The notes below the pieces were generated by a model. The model searched no databases, was not told where the DNA came from, and saw only the letters and a program-made list of their open reading frames with translations. A stretch of DNA of 9,074 bases. It comes from Prevotellaceae bacterium (lineage in GTDB: Bacteria > Bacteroidota > Bacteroidia > Bacteroidales > Bacteroidaceae). Where the stretch lies: contig JAUNIK010000088.1 of the NCBI GenBank assembly GCA_030523505.1, positions 1 through 9,074 on the forward strand. Direction: 5' to 3'. Positions within the stretch are counted from its first letter, which is position 1; each line of letters begins with the position of its first letter. Shown piece after piece: positions 1 to 6,476 of this stretch. A program made the translations under genes and the position numbers.

Positions 1-1616
1 ATCAGCCCAAACTGCCTAAGGCACTGAGAGGTAATGTTAAGACCGTTGCTGGTGAGCCTACTCAGTCTGTTGCAGACCAAGAAGAGATCAAGAAGCTGTT
101 CCCTAATACTTATGGAATGCCTCTGATCAAGTTTGAAAATACTGCTGAGGCAGCAGACTTCGCTCCAATGAATGTGGGTGTTATCTTGTCAGGTGGTCAG
201 GCTCCTGGTGGACATAATGTGATGTCAGGTCTGTTTGACGGATTGAAAAAGCTGAACCCAGCTAACCGTCTTTATGGATTTTTGATGGGTCCTGGTGGTC
301 TGGTGGATCATAAATACATTGAACTGACAGCTGATATTATCGACGAGTATCGTAATACTGGTGGTTTCGATATCATAGGTTCTGGTCGTACTAAACTGGA
401 GAAGGTGGATCAGTTTGAGAAGGGTCTGGAAATCCTGAAAAAACTGGACATTAAGGCTGTAGTTATTATTGGTGGTGATGACTCAAATACCAATGCTTGC
501 GTTCTGGCTGAGTATTATGCTGCTAAAAACTATGGTATTCAGGTGATTGGCTGCCCTAAGACTATTGACGGTGACCTGAAGAATGATCAGATTGAGACTT
601 CTTTTGGCTTCGATACTGCTTGCAAGACTTATTCTGAAGTAATAGGTAATATTGAGCGCGACTGCAACTCTGCTCGCAAGTACTGGCACTTCATCAAGTT
701 GATGGGTCGTTCAGCATCTCACATTGCACTCGAGTGTGCTCTCGAGACTCAGCCAAACGCATGTCTCATCTCTGAGGAGGTAGAGCAGAAGGCTATGTCA
801 CTCGACGACGTTGTAACATACCTCGCTCAGATCGTTGCTGACCGTGCTGCTGAGGGCCACAACTTCGGTACTGTACTCATCCCAGAGGGTCTTATCGAGT
901 TCATCCCAGCTATCAAGAAGCTCATCGCAGAGCTCAACGAGGTTCTTACAGACCCAGCAACAGGCGAGAGCCGTGAGTTTGCTTCAAAGGAAGAGCAGGT
1001 AGCATTCGTTAAGGGTAACATCGCACCTGAGAACCTTGCTGTTCTCGAGTCACTTCCAAAGGATGTTGAGCGTCAGCTCTGCCTCGATCGTGACCCACAC
1101 GGTAATGTTCAGGTTTCTCTCATCGAGACTGAGAAGCTCCTTTCAGCAATGGTTGCTACAAAGCTCGAGGCTTGGAAGGCAGAGGGTAAGTACTGTGGCA
1201 AGTTCGCTCCACAGCACCACTTCTTCGGTTATGAGGGACGTTGTGCAGCTCCTTCTAACTATGATGCTGACTACTGCTACTCACTCGGTTTCAATGCTTC
1301 ACGCCTTATCGCTAACGGCAAGACCGGTTACATGTCAGTAATCAAGAACACAACAGCTCCTGCAGCAGAGTGGATTGCAGGTGGTGTGCCTATCACAATG
1401 ATGATGAACATGGAGCGTCGTAACGGTGCTATGAAGCCCGTTATCCGCAAGGCTCTTGTAGAGCTTGATGGTGCACCTTACAAGTACTTCGCTGCTCATC
1501 GTGAGGAGTGGGCTAAGAACACATGCTACATCTACCCAGGTCCTATCCAGTACTGGGGACCAACAGAAGTATGTGACCAGACCACTAAGACTCTTGCTCT
1601 CGAGCAGGCAAAGTAA
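1..1616 (+). CDS. pfp: Diphosphate--fructose-6-phosphate 1-phosphotransferase (PPi-dependent phosphofructokinase), 5' end outside window
   Basis: Cytoplasmic glycolytic enzyme that reversibly phosphorylates fructose 6-phosphate with pyrophosphate. The reading frame is open from base 3 (Q-P-K-L-P-K-A-L...), well before the ATG at 117, and this leader has family character, so the true start lies left of the window; 537 residues are visible and I expect only about 10 to be missing from a long-type enzyme of about 550. Seen motifs: GGQAPGGHN (bases 192-218), GGDDS (471-485) and PKTIDGD (555-575), where the second Asp of GGDDS and the Lys of PKTIDGD are the known marks of PPi rather than ATP use, and MGRSASH from 702 (substrate binding). 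Odd: codon use changes abruptly around 702-728 (14 CTG and 0 CTC leucines before, 0 CTG and 16 CTC after), suggesting a mosaic gene. GH25 follows 31 bases downstream on the same strand. Confidence 0.96.
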   Translation, partial: QPKLPKALRGNVKTVAGEPTQSVADQEEIKKLFPNTYGMPLIKFENTAEAADFAPMNVGVILSGGQAPGGHNVMSGLFDGLKKLNPANRLYGFLMGPGGLVDHKYIELTADIIDEYRNTGGFDIIGSGRTKLEKVDQFEKGLEILKKLDIKAVVIIGGDDSNTNACVLAEYYAAKNYGIQVIGCPKTIDGDLKNDQIETSFGFDTACKTYSEVIGNIERDCNSARKYWHFIKLMGRSASHIALECALETQPNACLISEEVEQKAMSLDDVVTYLAQIVADRAAEGHNFGTVLIPEGLIEFIPAIKKLIAELNEVLTDPATGESREFASKEEQVAFVKGNIAPENLAVLESLPKDVERQLCLDRDPHGNVQVSLIETEKLLSAMVATKLEAWKAEGKYCGKFAPQHHFFGYEGRCAAPSNYDADYCYSLGFNASRLIANGKTGYMSVIKNTTAPAAEWIAGGVPITMMMNMERRNGAMKPVIRKALVELDGAPYKYFAAHREEWAKNTCYIYPGPIQYWGPTEVCDQTTKTLALEQAK

Positions 1617-1646
1617 TCATAAGATAAAAGTGGTTCACTTTACTAT

Positions 1647-2435
1647 ATGACAAGAAAAAAGAATACCTCTCGCCGCCGACGTCCAACACCACGGAAGTAT
1701 GTGTGGTTGGGAGGTATTCTTGCGTCTATAGTATATATCTTTGCATTCTATTATTTCTTTGTTTCTCCAACGGGATTCCGATGGAGAGCACTTTATGGTG
1801 ATGCTCGATACCCAGTGGGATATGAGATTCAGGGCATCGATATCAGTCATCATCAGGGGAAGATAAATTGGGGAAGACTTCGTGGGGGTAGCATTGATGG
1901 TAATCCGGTGCGATTTGTCATGATAAAAGCCACCGAAGGAGCCAACTTCCTCGACAGTCGTTTCGTCGATAATTTCTATCAGGCTCGTGAACATGGATTC
2001 ATTCGCGGAGCCTATCATTTCTGGAGCAACAAATCCACAGCACGCGAGCAGGCATACTATTTCCTCAGTAAGGTGAAACTGGAATCTGGTGATCTTCCAC
2101 CGGTTTTGGATGTGGAGCGTTTCCCGAAGAACACAACAAAGGAGGAGTTCCAGCGAAACATTCTCACATGGCTTCATATAGTAGAAGACCGCTACCATGT
2201 GAAACCAATCATTTACACATATTATAAATTTAAGCAGGAATACCTTTCTGCTCCTGTTTTCGACGACTATCCATATTGGATAGCACATTATTATACAGAG
2301 AAAATGGAGTATAAGGGTTCATGGCGATTCTGGCAGCATACAGATGTAGGTCGTCTTCCTGGCATCAACGGCTTCGTTGATTTCAATATCTACAACGGCT
2401 CGTACTACGATCTGCAGAAGTTCACGATGGAATAG
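1647..2435 (+). CDS. Membrane-anchored GH25 lysozyme (N-acetylmuramidase)
   Basis: Predicted peptidoglycan hydrolase cleaving the MurNAc-GlcNAc beta-1,4 bond. The 262-aa protein starts with a basic stretch (residues 1-18, many Arg/Lys) and one hydrophobic segment (about 19-40), which reads as an N-terminal anchor in the inner membrane with the enzyme in the periplasm; no signal-peptidase or lipobox site is evident. The catalytic domain covers about 62-260: DISHHQG at 65-71 (the conserved active-site Asp strand), KATEG at 94-98, YHFW at 123-126, DVE at 155-157 (predicted catalytic Glu157), WIAHY at 211-215, WQ at 229-230 and a VDFNIYNG end motif at 244-251. This order and length match the GH25 family. 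The start follows pfp by 31 bases without a clear ribosome-binding site or promoter box, so read-through from pfp is plausible. Role in cell-wall turnover versus attack on other bacteria cannot be decided from sequence. Confidence 0.92.
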   Translation: MTRKKNTSRRRRPTPRKYVWLGGILASIVYIFAFYYFFVSPTGFRWRALYGDARYPVGYEIQGIDISHHQGKINWGRLRGGSIDGNPVRFVMIKATEGANFLDSRFVDNFYQAREHGFIRGAYHFWSNKSTAREQAYYFLSKVKLESGDLPPVLDVERFPKNTTKEEFQRNILTWLHIVEDRYHVKPIIYTYYKFKQEYLSAPVFDDYPYWIAHYYTEKMEYKGSWRFWQHTDVGRLPGINGFVDFNIYNGSYYDLQKFTME

Positions 2436-2456
2436 AAACCCACCCAAGTGGGCTTT
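2436..2456. terminator. Compact hairpin between convergent GH25 and prmA
   Basis: CCCAC (2439-2443) pairs with GTGGG (2448-2452) over a CCAA loop. It is flanked by AAA on the left and, after one unpaired C, TTT on the right, so it reads as a short intrinsic terminator in either direction. It begins directly after the GH25 stop codon and its right flank overlaps the first bases of the prmA stop codon. The stem is only 5 bp and the T-run short, so strength is uncertain. Confidence 0.5.
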
Positions 2457-3309
2457 ACTTCAGTACCAACATGCACCAGTTGTTGTTTTCCTTGCGGGAA
2501 AACTCGGAGAGCCCTAATTCCCAAGCTTTTTCAAGAATCATTGGAGCATCCTCTGTGTAGAAACCACTCAGTATTATTGTGCCACCGACATTGAGAACCT
2601 CGCGGAATCGTGGAAGGTCGGCAAGAAGGATGTTACGGTTGATATTTGCCATTACGAGATCGAACACTCCGCTGATATGTGTCAGCACTGATGAGTCGCC
2701 CTCCATCACTCGGATGTTGCTCACACCATTGAGCACAGCATTATGGTCGGTGTTCTTCACACTCCATTCATCAATATCGTATGCAACAATCTCTTCTGCA
2801 CCGAGCTTTGATGCAGCAATGCCCAGAATGCCGGTTCCGCAACCACAGTCGAGCACTCGCTTTGATGCCACTTCCTGTTCAAGAAGTTCAGAAAGAATCA
2901 TCTGTGTTGTCTCATGAGTACCCGTACCGAAAGCGTTCTTCGCTTCAATACCTATCGAGATAGGGCGGTCAACAAGTGGTATCGACTTCTTTGCGTCGAA
3001 CACCATAATCTGCTCGTTGATGTCGATAGGCTCAAAACCAATTGACTCCCATTCTTGATTCCAGTCTTCATCTATCACACATGCGATAGTATATTCTATG
3101 AGGGTGTTCTCTATCGGGAACTCGGAAATCACCTGGTCAAGCATCTCCTTGTGGAAGAGATCCATCTGTACATATCCATCGAGTCCTTGTTCTGTTTCCT
3201 CAAACGATTCGAAGCCAGCTTCTCCTGCCATATCGGCAAGAAGTTCACGAGCCACCTGTTTGAGGTCCTCATCACATTCAATCTTGAATTCGGCCTTGTA
3301 GTAATGCAT
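2455..3309 (-). CDS. prmA: Ribosomal protein L11 methyltransferase
   Basis: SAM-dependent methyltransferase expected to methylate ribosomal protein L11 (RplK) on amino groups in the cytoplasm. The 284-aa protein has the usual two-part build: an N-terminal substrate-recognition part (about 1-90, ending in EDWNQEWE at 81-88) and a Rossmann-fold class I methyltransferase domain. Seen motifs: FGTGTHETT at 127-135 (PrmA hallmark), DCGCGTG at 154-160 (SAM motif I), acidic YDID at 177-180 (motif II), and ANINRNIL at 221-228 (the counterpart of the N-[IP]-x-x family motif near the target amine). Length is close to the usual 290 or so. The start is supported by an AGGTGAT on the minus strand (plus 3317-3323), 7 bases before the ATG, one of the few Shine-Dalgarno-like sites here, and by a TAnnTTTG box at 3342-3349. 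Likely monocistronic. Confidence 0.95.
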   Translation of the reverse strand: MHYYKAEFKIECDEDLKQVARELLADMAGEAGFESFEETEQGLDGYVQMDLFHKEMLDQVISEFPIENTLIEYTIACVIDEDWNQEWESIGFEPIDINEQIMVFDAKKSIPLVDRPISIGIEAKNAFGTGTHETTQMILSELLEQEVASKRVLDCGCGTGILGIAASKLGAEEIVAYDIDEWSVKNTDHNAVLNGVSNIRVMEGDSSVLTHISGVFDLVMANINRNILLADLPRFREVLNVGGTIILSGFYTEDAPMILEKAWELGLSEFSRKENNNWCMLVLK

Positions 3310-3341
3310 TTATTATATCACCTAAATAGTTATTTCTACTG

Positions 3342-3349
3342 CAAAATTA
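3342..3349 (-). promoter_or_regulatory. Bacteroidetes-type -7 box for prmA
   Basis: The minus strand reads TAATTTTG, a full match to the Bacteroidetes sigma-ABfr -7 consensus TAnnTTTG. A start of transcription about 7 bases downstream would give prmA a leader of about 25 bases. No convincing TTTG -33 element at the expected distance is seen, so the call rests on the -7 box and position. Confidence 0.45.
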
Positions 3350-3359
3350 CAAAAAATAG

Positions 3360-3390
3360 GGAAAATCCTACCCATAGTTAGGGGATTTCC
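3360..3390. repeat. Imperfect inverted repeat in the divergent prmA / exported-protein promoter region
   Basis: GGAAA (3360-3364) pairs with TTTCC (3386-3390); after one bulged A, TCC (3366-3368) pairs with GGA (3383-3385). The centre contains a further possible CCTA/TAGG pairing. It lies between the two divergent -7 boxes, where an operator or a small hairpin would be expected, but nothing identifies a binding protein. Confidence 0.3.
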
Positions 3391-3395
3391 TCCAT

Positions 3396-3422
3396 TTTGC
3401 CCGATATTTCTTGATAAATTTG
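3396..3422 (+). promoter_or_regulatory. Predicted promoter of the exported Trp/Gly-rich protein gene
   Basis: TAAATTTG at 3415-3422 fits the Bacteroidetes -7 consensus TAnnTTTG exactly. TTTG at 3396-3399 could be the -33 element, although only 15 bases separate the two, shorter than usual. Transcription from here would give a leader of about 75 bases before the ATG at 3506, itself very A-rich and without a clear Shine-Dalgarno. Confidence 0.5.
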
Positions 3423-3505
3423 CATCGTGAAAGATTGAAAAGGCGTCATAAAGCCTGAAATCGACAATAAAATCGAGAAATAAAAACATAGAATAAATTA
3501 AGATT

Positions 3506-4582
3506 ATGAAAAAGTTATTAGTTCTCTCAGCAATGATTCTTGCGATGCCTCTCGCAATGATGGCTCAGGATGATGATATGTATTTCGTACCATCAAAGAA
3601 GAATACAGTGAAGGAACCTAAGACCGTTTACTACGCAGGCAGTAATCGTGACATCGATGAGTACAACCGTCGTGGTAAGTTTGCATCGAAGGTGGTTCCT
3701 ATGGATAGCGACATCGTTGCTGTCGATACTGTAGCTGGTGTTTATCCTGAAACAATTTCTCTGACCGACCTTCTTTCTAACGGTTACAAGATCGTGAAGG
3801 ATGACGAGGATGAGGACTATCGTTATAGCCGTATGCTCGACCGCTGGTATGGTAGCTACGATCCTTGGTTCTACGGAGTTGGCCCATGGGGATGGCACAG
3901 CCCATTCTGGTATCATCGCCACTGGGGATTCTACGACCCATGGTTCGATCCATGGTATGATCCTTGGTTCTACGGCCCAGCATACTACGGTTGGAATACA
4001 TACTGGGATCCATTCTACTTCGGTTGGCACGGTTGGTACGACCCATGGTATGGCCCTTGGAACAACCACTGGTGGGTAGGTCCAGTTTATCCTGGTGGAG
4101 GTTCTTACTTCAATAGCAATGGTATAGCAGGAACCCAGAATCATGGTAGTGTTCACGGACCTGGTCATGTAGGAGGCTCAACAACTCGTGGTGGTGGTCG
4201 CTTCACAGGTGCACGTCGTGGTGGTCAGACAGCTGCTACAGGTGGAACAACAACAGGTACAAGAGCAACAGCAGGTTCACGAGGTACAGGCGTAACACGT
4301 GGCGGTACATTCAGCCGTGGAACAACCGGTTCAGCTGTTCGCCGTTCTTCTACATCGACAACAACCCTCAACCGCACACAGTCTTCAACAGAGGCTTCAC
4401 GCAGTTCACAGTCATACACACCAAGTTACACACCTCGTACATCAACATCAACAGGTGGCGGATCAAGCTTTGGTGGCGGTGGATCCTTCGGTGGCAGCCG
4501 TGGAGGTGGTAGCTCATTCTCCGGCGGAGGTGGCGGCGGTGGTAGCCGTGGCGGTGGCTCATTCGGAGGAAGCCGCAGATAG
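3506..4582 (+). CDS. Exported low-complexity protein, Trp/Tyr/Pro-rich then Gly/Ser/Arg-rich, unknown function
   Basis: I cannot name a family with confidence. The 358-aa product has a clean Sec signal peptide (residues 1-20, MKK...AMMA, then QDDD), so it leaves the cytoplasm. Residues 21-98 are of ordinary composition with Asp/Lys. An acidic patch (DDEDED, 99-104) precedes an extraordinary aromatic block, about 113-195, with 17 Trp in under 80 residues in repeats of the form D/G-P-W-F/Y (for example DPWFDPWYDPWFYG). From about 197 to the end it is Gly/Ser/Thr/Arg-rich, finishing in GGGSF/GGSRGGG-type repeats. No Cys is present, no Lys occurs after residue 98, and Leu is nearly absent after 111. 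It is probably disordered or fibrous, in the periplasm or on the surface; adhesive, matrix or ligand-binding roles are guesses. It precedes an outer-membrane barrel gene by 114 bases. The ATG is fixed by the signal peptide. Confidence 0.85.
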   Translation: MKKLLVLSAMILAMPLAMMAQDDDMYFVPSKKNTVKEPKTVYYAGSNRDIDEYNRRGKFASKVVPMDSDIVAVDTVAGVYPETISLTDLLSNGYKIVKDDEDEDYRYSRMLDRWYGSYDPWFYGVGPWGWHSPFWYHRHWGFYDPWFDPWYDPWFYGPAYYGWNTYWDPFYFGWHGWYDPWYGPWNNHWWVGPVYPGGGSYFNSNGIAGTQNHGSVHGPGHVGGSTTRGGGRFTGARRGGQTAATGGTTTGTRATAGSRGTGVTRGGTFSRGTTGSAVRRSSTSTTTLNRTQSSTEASRSSQSYTPSYTPRTSTSTGGGSSFGGGGSFGGSRGGGSSFSGGGGGGGSRGGGSFGGSRR

Positions 4583-4611
4583 AAGCCCCCCCATCCCCCA
4601 AAGGGGGAGCT
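4583..4611 (+). repeat. GC-rich palindromic repeat, copy 1
   Basis: This element begins directly after the stop codon of the exported protein. TCCCCC (4594-4599) and GGGGGA (4603-4608) form a 6-bp stem with an AAA loop, preceded by a C-run. It resembles the elements at 6248, 6441 and 8228. It may act as a 3'-end stabiliser or weak terminator, but there is no T-run after the stem. Confidence 0.6.
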
Positions 4612-4696
4612 AATAGCCAAAACCTCAGAAATCGATTAATTGTAATTATCATTTAAGCCAAAGGCTTTACACATTATATAATATATATAAGGTAAT

Positions 4697-6247
4697 ATGA
4701 AAAAGATTTTATTAGGTGCTTTGCTTCTGACTGGTATGTCAGCAATGGCACAGGAGACATACGAGAACGCCAATATCATGGCAGAGGATTTGAACGGAAC
4801 TGCTCGTTATGTAGGTATGGGTGGAGCAATGGAAGCACTGGGTGCTGATATCTCTACCATTGGTACTAACCCTGCTGGTGTGGGAATGTTCCGCAAGTCG
4901 CAGGCGTCATTAACAACAAGTGTTATCACTCAGCCGGGTGCTCCTTCAACCGATTATGTCGATGCAACAAAGTGGAGTTTCGATCAGGCAGGTTTCGTTT
5001 GGTCTTCTCGTATTGGTAACACCAACTATCTGAACTTCGGTTTCAACTATAAGAAGTCACGCAACTATGCTGGCATTCTCAGTGCTCAGGATCGTCTCAA
5101 TAATGCTTCGCAGAACAAGCTCACTGCAGCAAAAGGCTATGAGGGAATTTTCGATATGGACAACTGTTACAATCAGGTTGACTACCTCAACGAGAATGTG
5201 CTTGGTCTCTGGGACGAGAATGAGGGTTGGAGTTATTTCAATGGTACTGGCTATGACTTCCAGAAGGAGACTCAGGGATATGTAGGCGAGTACGACTTCA
5301 ATATCTCGGGTAATGTGAGCAACAGTCTCTATCTCGGTCTCACCGTTGGTATCAAGGATGTAAACTATGATGCATGGACTTCTTACTATGAGAGCCTCAC
5401 CAACTATGAAGGTCAGGGCATCGGTAGAGTTCACATGATGGATCACCGTATGATCGACGGTTCTGGTTTCGACATGAAGTTTGGTGCTATCTGGTTCCCA
5501 GTTCAGGGCAGCCCATTCCGTATCGGTGCAAGTATCGCTACTCCAACTTGGTATGATTTGACAACATCAAACTATACATCAATGACAAATGGTCTTGATA
5601 AGATTTATGATGATCATAATAATTGTATAGGTTATGGCGCTTATGATGATGGCAACAACGACGAGTCTTACGACTACCGTATGTACACCCCTTGGAAGTT
5701 TGGTGTTTCTGCAGGTCACACTGTTGCCAACAGTCTTGCTCTCGGTATCAGCTATGAATATGCAGGCTACCAGCACTCTCGTTCACGCGTAATCGATGGT
5801 GTTGACTACTATGGTGAGACAAGCAGCTACAATGATGGTGTTATGAATGCTCATACAAAGGCCACATTGAAGGGCGTTTCAACATTGAAGGTTGGTGCTG
5901 AGTACAAGTTTAATCCAAACTGGGCAGTTCGTGCTGGTTACAACTTCGTCACAGGCATGTACAATATGGACGGTTATCGTAATGGTGCGCTCAACTCTCC
6001 TGGTACATACTACTCTTCAACAACCGACTACACCAACTGGAAGGCTACCAACCGTGTTACCCTCGGTCTTGGTTATGCTATCGGTTTCGCATTAGACCTC
6101 GCTTATCAGTACACCACAACAAACGGTGAGTTTGCTCCATTCATGAGCTACTATGGTGAGACTTCTGCCGACGACTGTGTTGCTGATGCTGTTAAGGTTG
6201 ACAACAACCGCCACCAGTTCATGGCAACTTTAAGTTATAAGTTCTAA
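4697..6247 (+). CDS. OmpP1/FadL-family outer membrane beta-barrel protein
   Basis: Predicted 516-aa outer-membrane barrel of the Bacteroidetes branch of the FadL/OmpP1/TodX family, whose better-studied members import hydrophobic molecules such as fatty acids; the substrate here is unknown. Seen: signal peptide 1-18 (ending SAMA, then QE); a family N-terminus GTARYVGMGGAMEALGADIS (34-53) followed by the NPAG motif (58-61), matching the plug-like segment of the family; many alternating aromatic/Gly strands from about 75 on; and a C-terminus HQFMATLSYKF with terminal Phe, the usual signal for barrel assembly by BamA. Length is within the family range. The leader (4612-4696) is A/T-rich with no clear promoter, so it may be transcribed with the upstream exported-protein gene; AAGGTAAT just before the ATG is at best a weak ribosome site. 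Loops are rich in Asn/Tyr/Asp. A few CTG/TTA leucines cluster near the 5' end, with CTC later. Confidence 0.9.
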   Translation: MKKILLGALLLTGMSAMAQETYENANIMAEDLNGTARYVGMGGAMEALGADISTIGTNPAGVGMFRKSQASLTTSVITQPGAPSTDYVDATKWSFDQAGFVWSSRIGNTNYLNFGFNYKKSRNYAGILSAQDRLNNASQNKLTAAKGYEGIFDMDNCYNQVDYLNENVLGLWDENEGWSYFNGTGYDFQKETQGYVGEYDFNISGNVSNSLYLGLTVGIKDVNYDAWTSYYESLTNYEGQGIGRVHMMDHRMIDGSGFDMKFGAIWFPVQGSPFRIGASIATPTWYDLTTSNYTSMTNGLDKIYDDHNNCIGYGAYDDGNNDESYDYRMYTPWKFGVSAGHTVANSLALGISYEYAGYQHSRSRVIDGVDYYGETSSYNDGVMNAHTKATLKGVSTLKVGAEYKFNPNWAVRAGYNFVTGMYNMDGYRNGALNSPGTYYSSTTDYTNWKATNRVTLGLGYAIGFALDLAYQYTTTNGEFAPFMSYYGETSADDCVADAVKVDNNRHQFMATLSYKF

Positions 6248-6284
6248 GGACCTTCCCCCAGCCCCTTCCTTTCAGGACGGGGAG
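6248..6284 (+). repeat. GC-rich palindromic repeat, copy 2
   Basis: It starts immediately after the OmpP1-family stop codon. CCCC (6262-6265) pairs with GGGG (6279-6282) and TCCT (6267-6270) with AGGA (6274-6277) around a TTC loop, with one T/C mismatch in the stem. Its leading C-run/CAGCCCC segment and trailing GGGGAG resemble the other copies. Confidence 0.6.
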
Positions 6285-6380
6285 TAGATACTCTCGGAAT
6301 ATGGAGGGTAGGAATAATAAAGAGAAATTAATTGCTTCCTGTGATAGGGAAGTGAAGTAAGAATTCAAAGTGATAATAGA

Positions 6381-6408
6381 AAAGAGCATCCGAAACCGGG
6401 TGCTCTTT
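6381..6408. terminator. Strong bidirectional terminator between the OmpP1-family gene and pepD
   Basis: A 12-bp stem is formed by 6381-6392 (AAAGAGCATCCG) and 6397-6408 (CGGGTGCTCTTT), with one G-T wobble and an AAAC loop. The arms carry A-runs and T-runs at the base, so it can work in both directions, which suits its place between two convergent genes. The core is shared with the terminator at 8958-8983. Confidence 0.8.
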
Positions 6409-6440
6409 GTTATGTTATGTTAGTTAGATGTTAGTATTAA

Positions 6441-6473
6441 AGCACCTCCCCTTGGGGGGGAGGAGGGGAGGGG
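6441..6473 (-). repeat. GC-rich palindromic repeat, copy 3
   Basis: CCTCCCC (6445-6451) pairs perfectly over 7 bp with GGGGAGG (6457-6463) around a TTGGG loop, and a second GGGGAGGGG run follows. Read on the minus strand it comes 3 bases after the pepD stop codon, so, like the other copies, it sits at the 3' end of a gene with the C-rich side nearer the gene. Confidence 0.6.
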
Positions 6474-6476
6474 CCG

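Noticed and set aside
117..1616. The ATG at 117 as the start of pfp
   Set aside because: The frame is open back to base 3 and the upstream codons encode a plausible PFP N-terminus, so this ATG is internal and the gene is cut by the window edge.
1627..1641. AAAGTG-GTT-CACTTT hairpin between pfp and GH25 as a terminator
   Set aside because: The stem is an A/T-rich 6 bp with a 3-base loop and no following T-run, and it ends 6 bases before the GH25 ATG. At most a weak pause or leader structure.
1635..2288. 217-aa reading frame on the minus strand opposite the GH25 gene
   Set aside because: It lies fully antisense to a well-supported GH25 domain and its product shows no recognisable domain or signal.
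3593..4168. 191-aa minus-strand reading frame opposite the Trp-rich block
   Set aside because: Antisense to the repetitive TGG-rich coding region; its long openness follows from the repeat composition, and no start signals or domain are seen.
4299..4652. Overlapping Pro-, His- or Val-rich frames on both strands across the Gly-rich tail
   Set aside because: These are alternative readings of GGT/GGC repeats; stops are rare there because of base composition.
4655..4667. AAGCC-AAA-GGCTT hairpin before the OmpP1-family gene as an attenuator or riboswitch
   Set aside because: Only a 5-bp stem with no conserved surrounding structure or leader peptide.
5057..5446. 129-aa minus-strand reading frame inside the OmpP1-family gene
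   Set aside because: Antisense to a family-typical barrel sequence, with no independent support.
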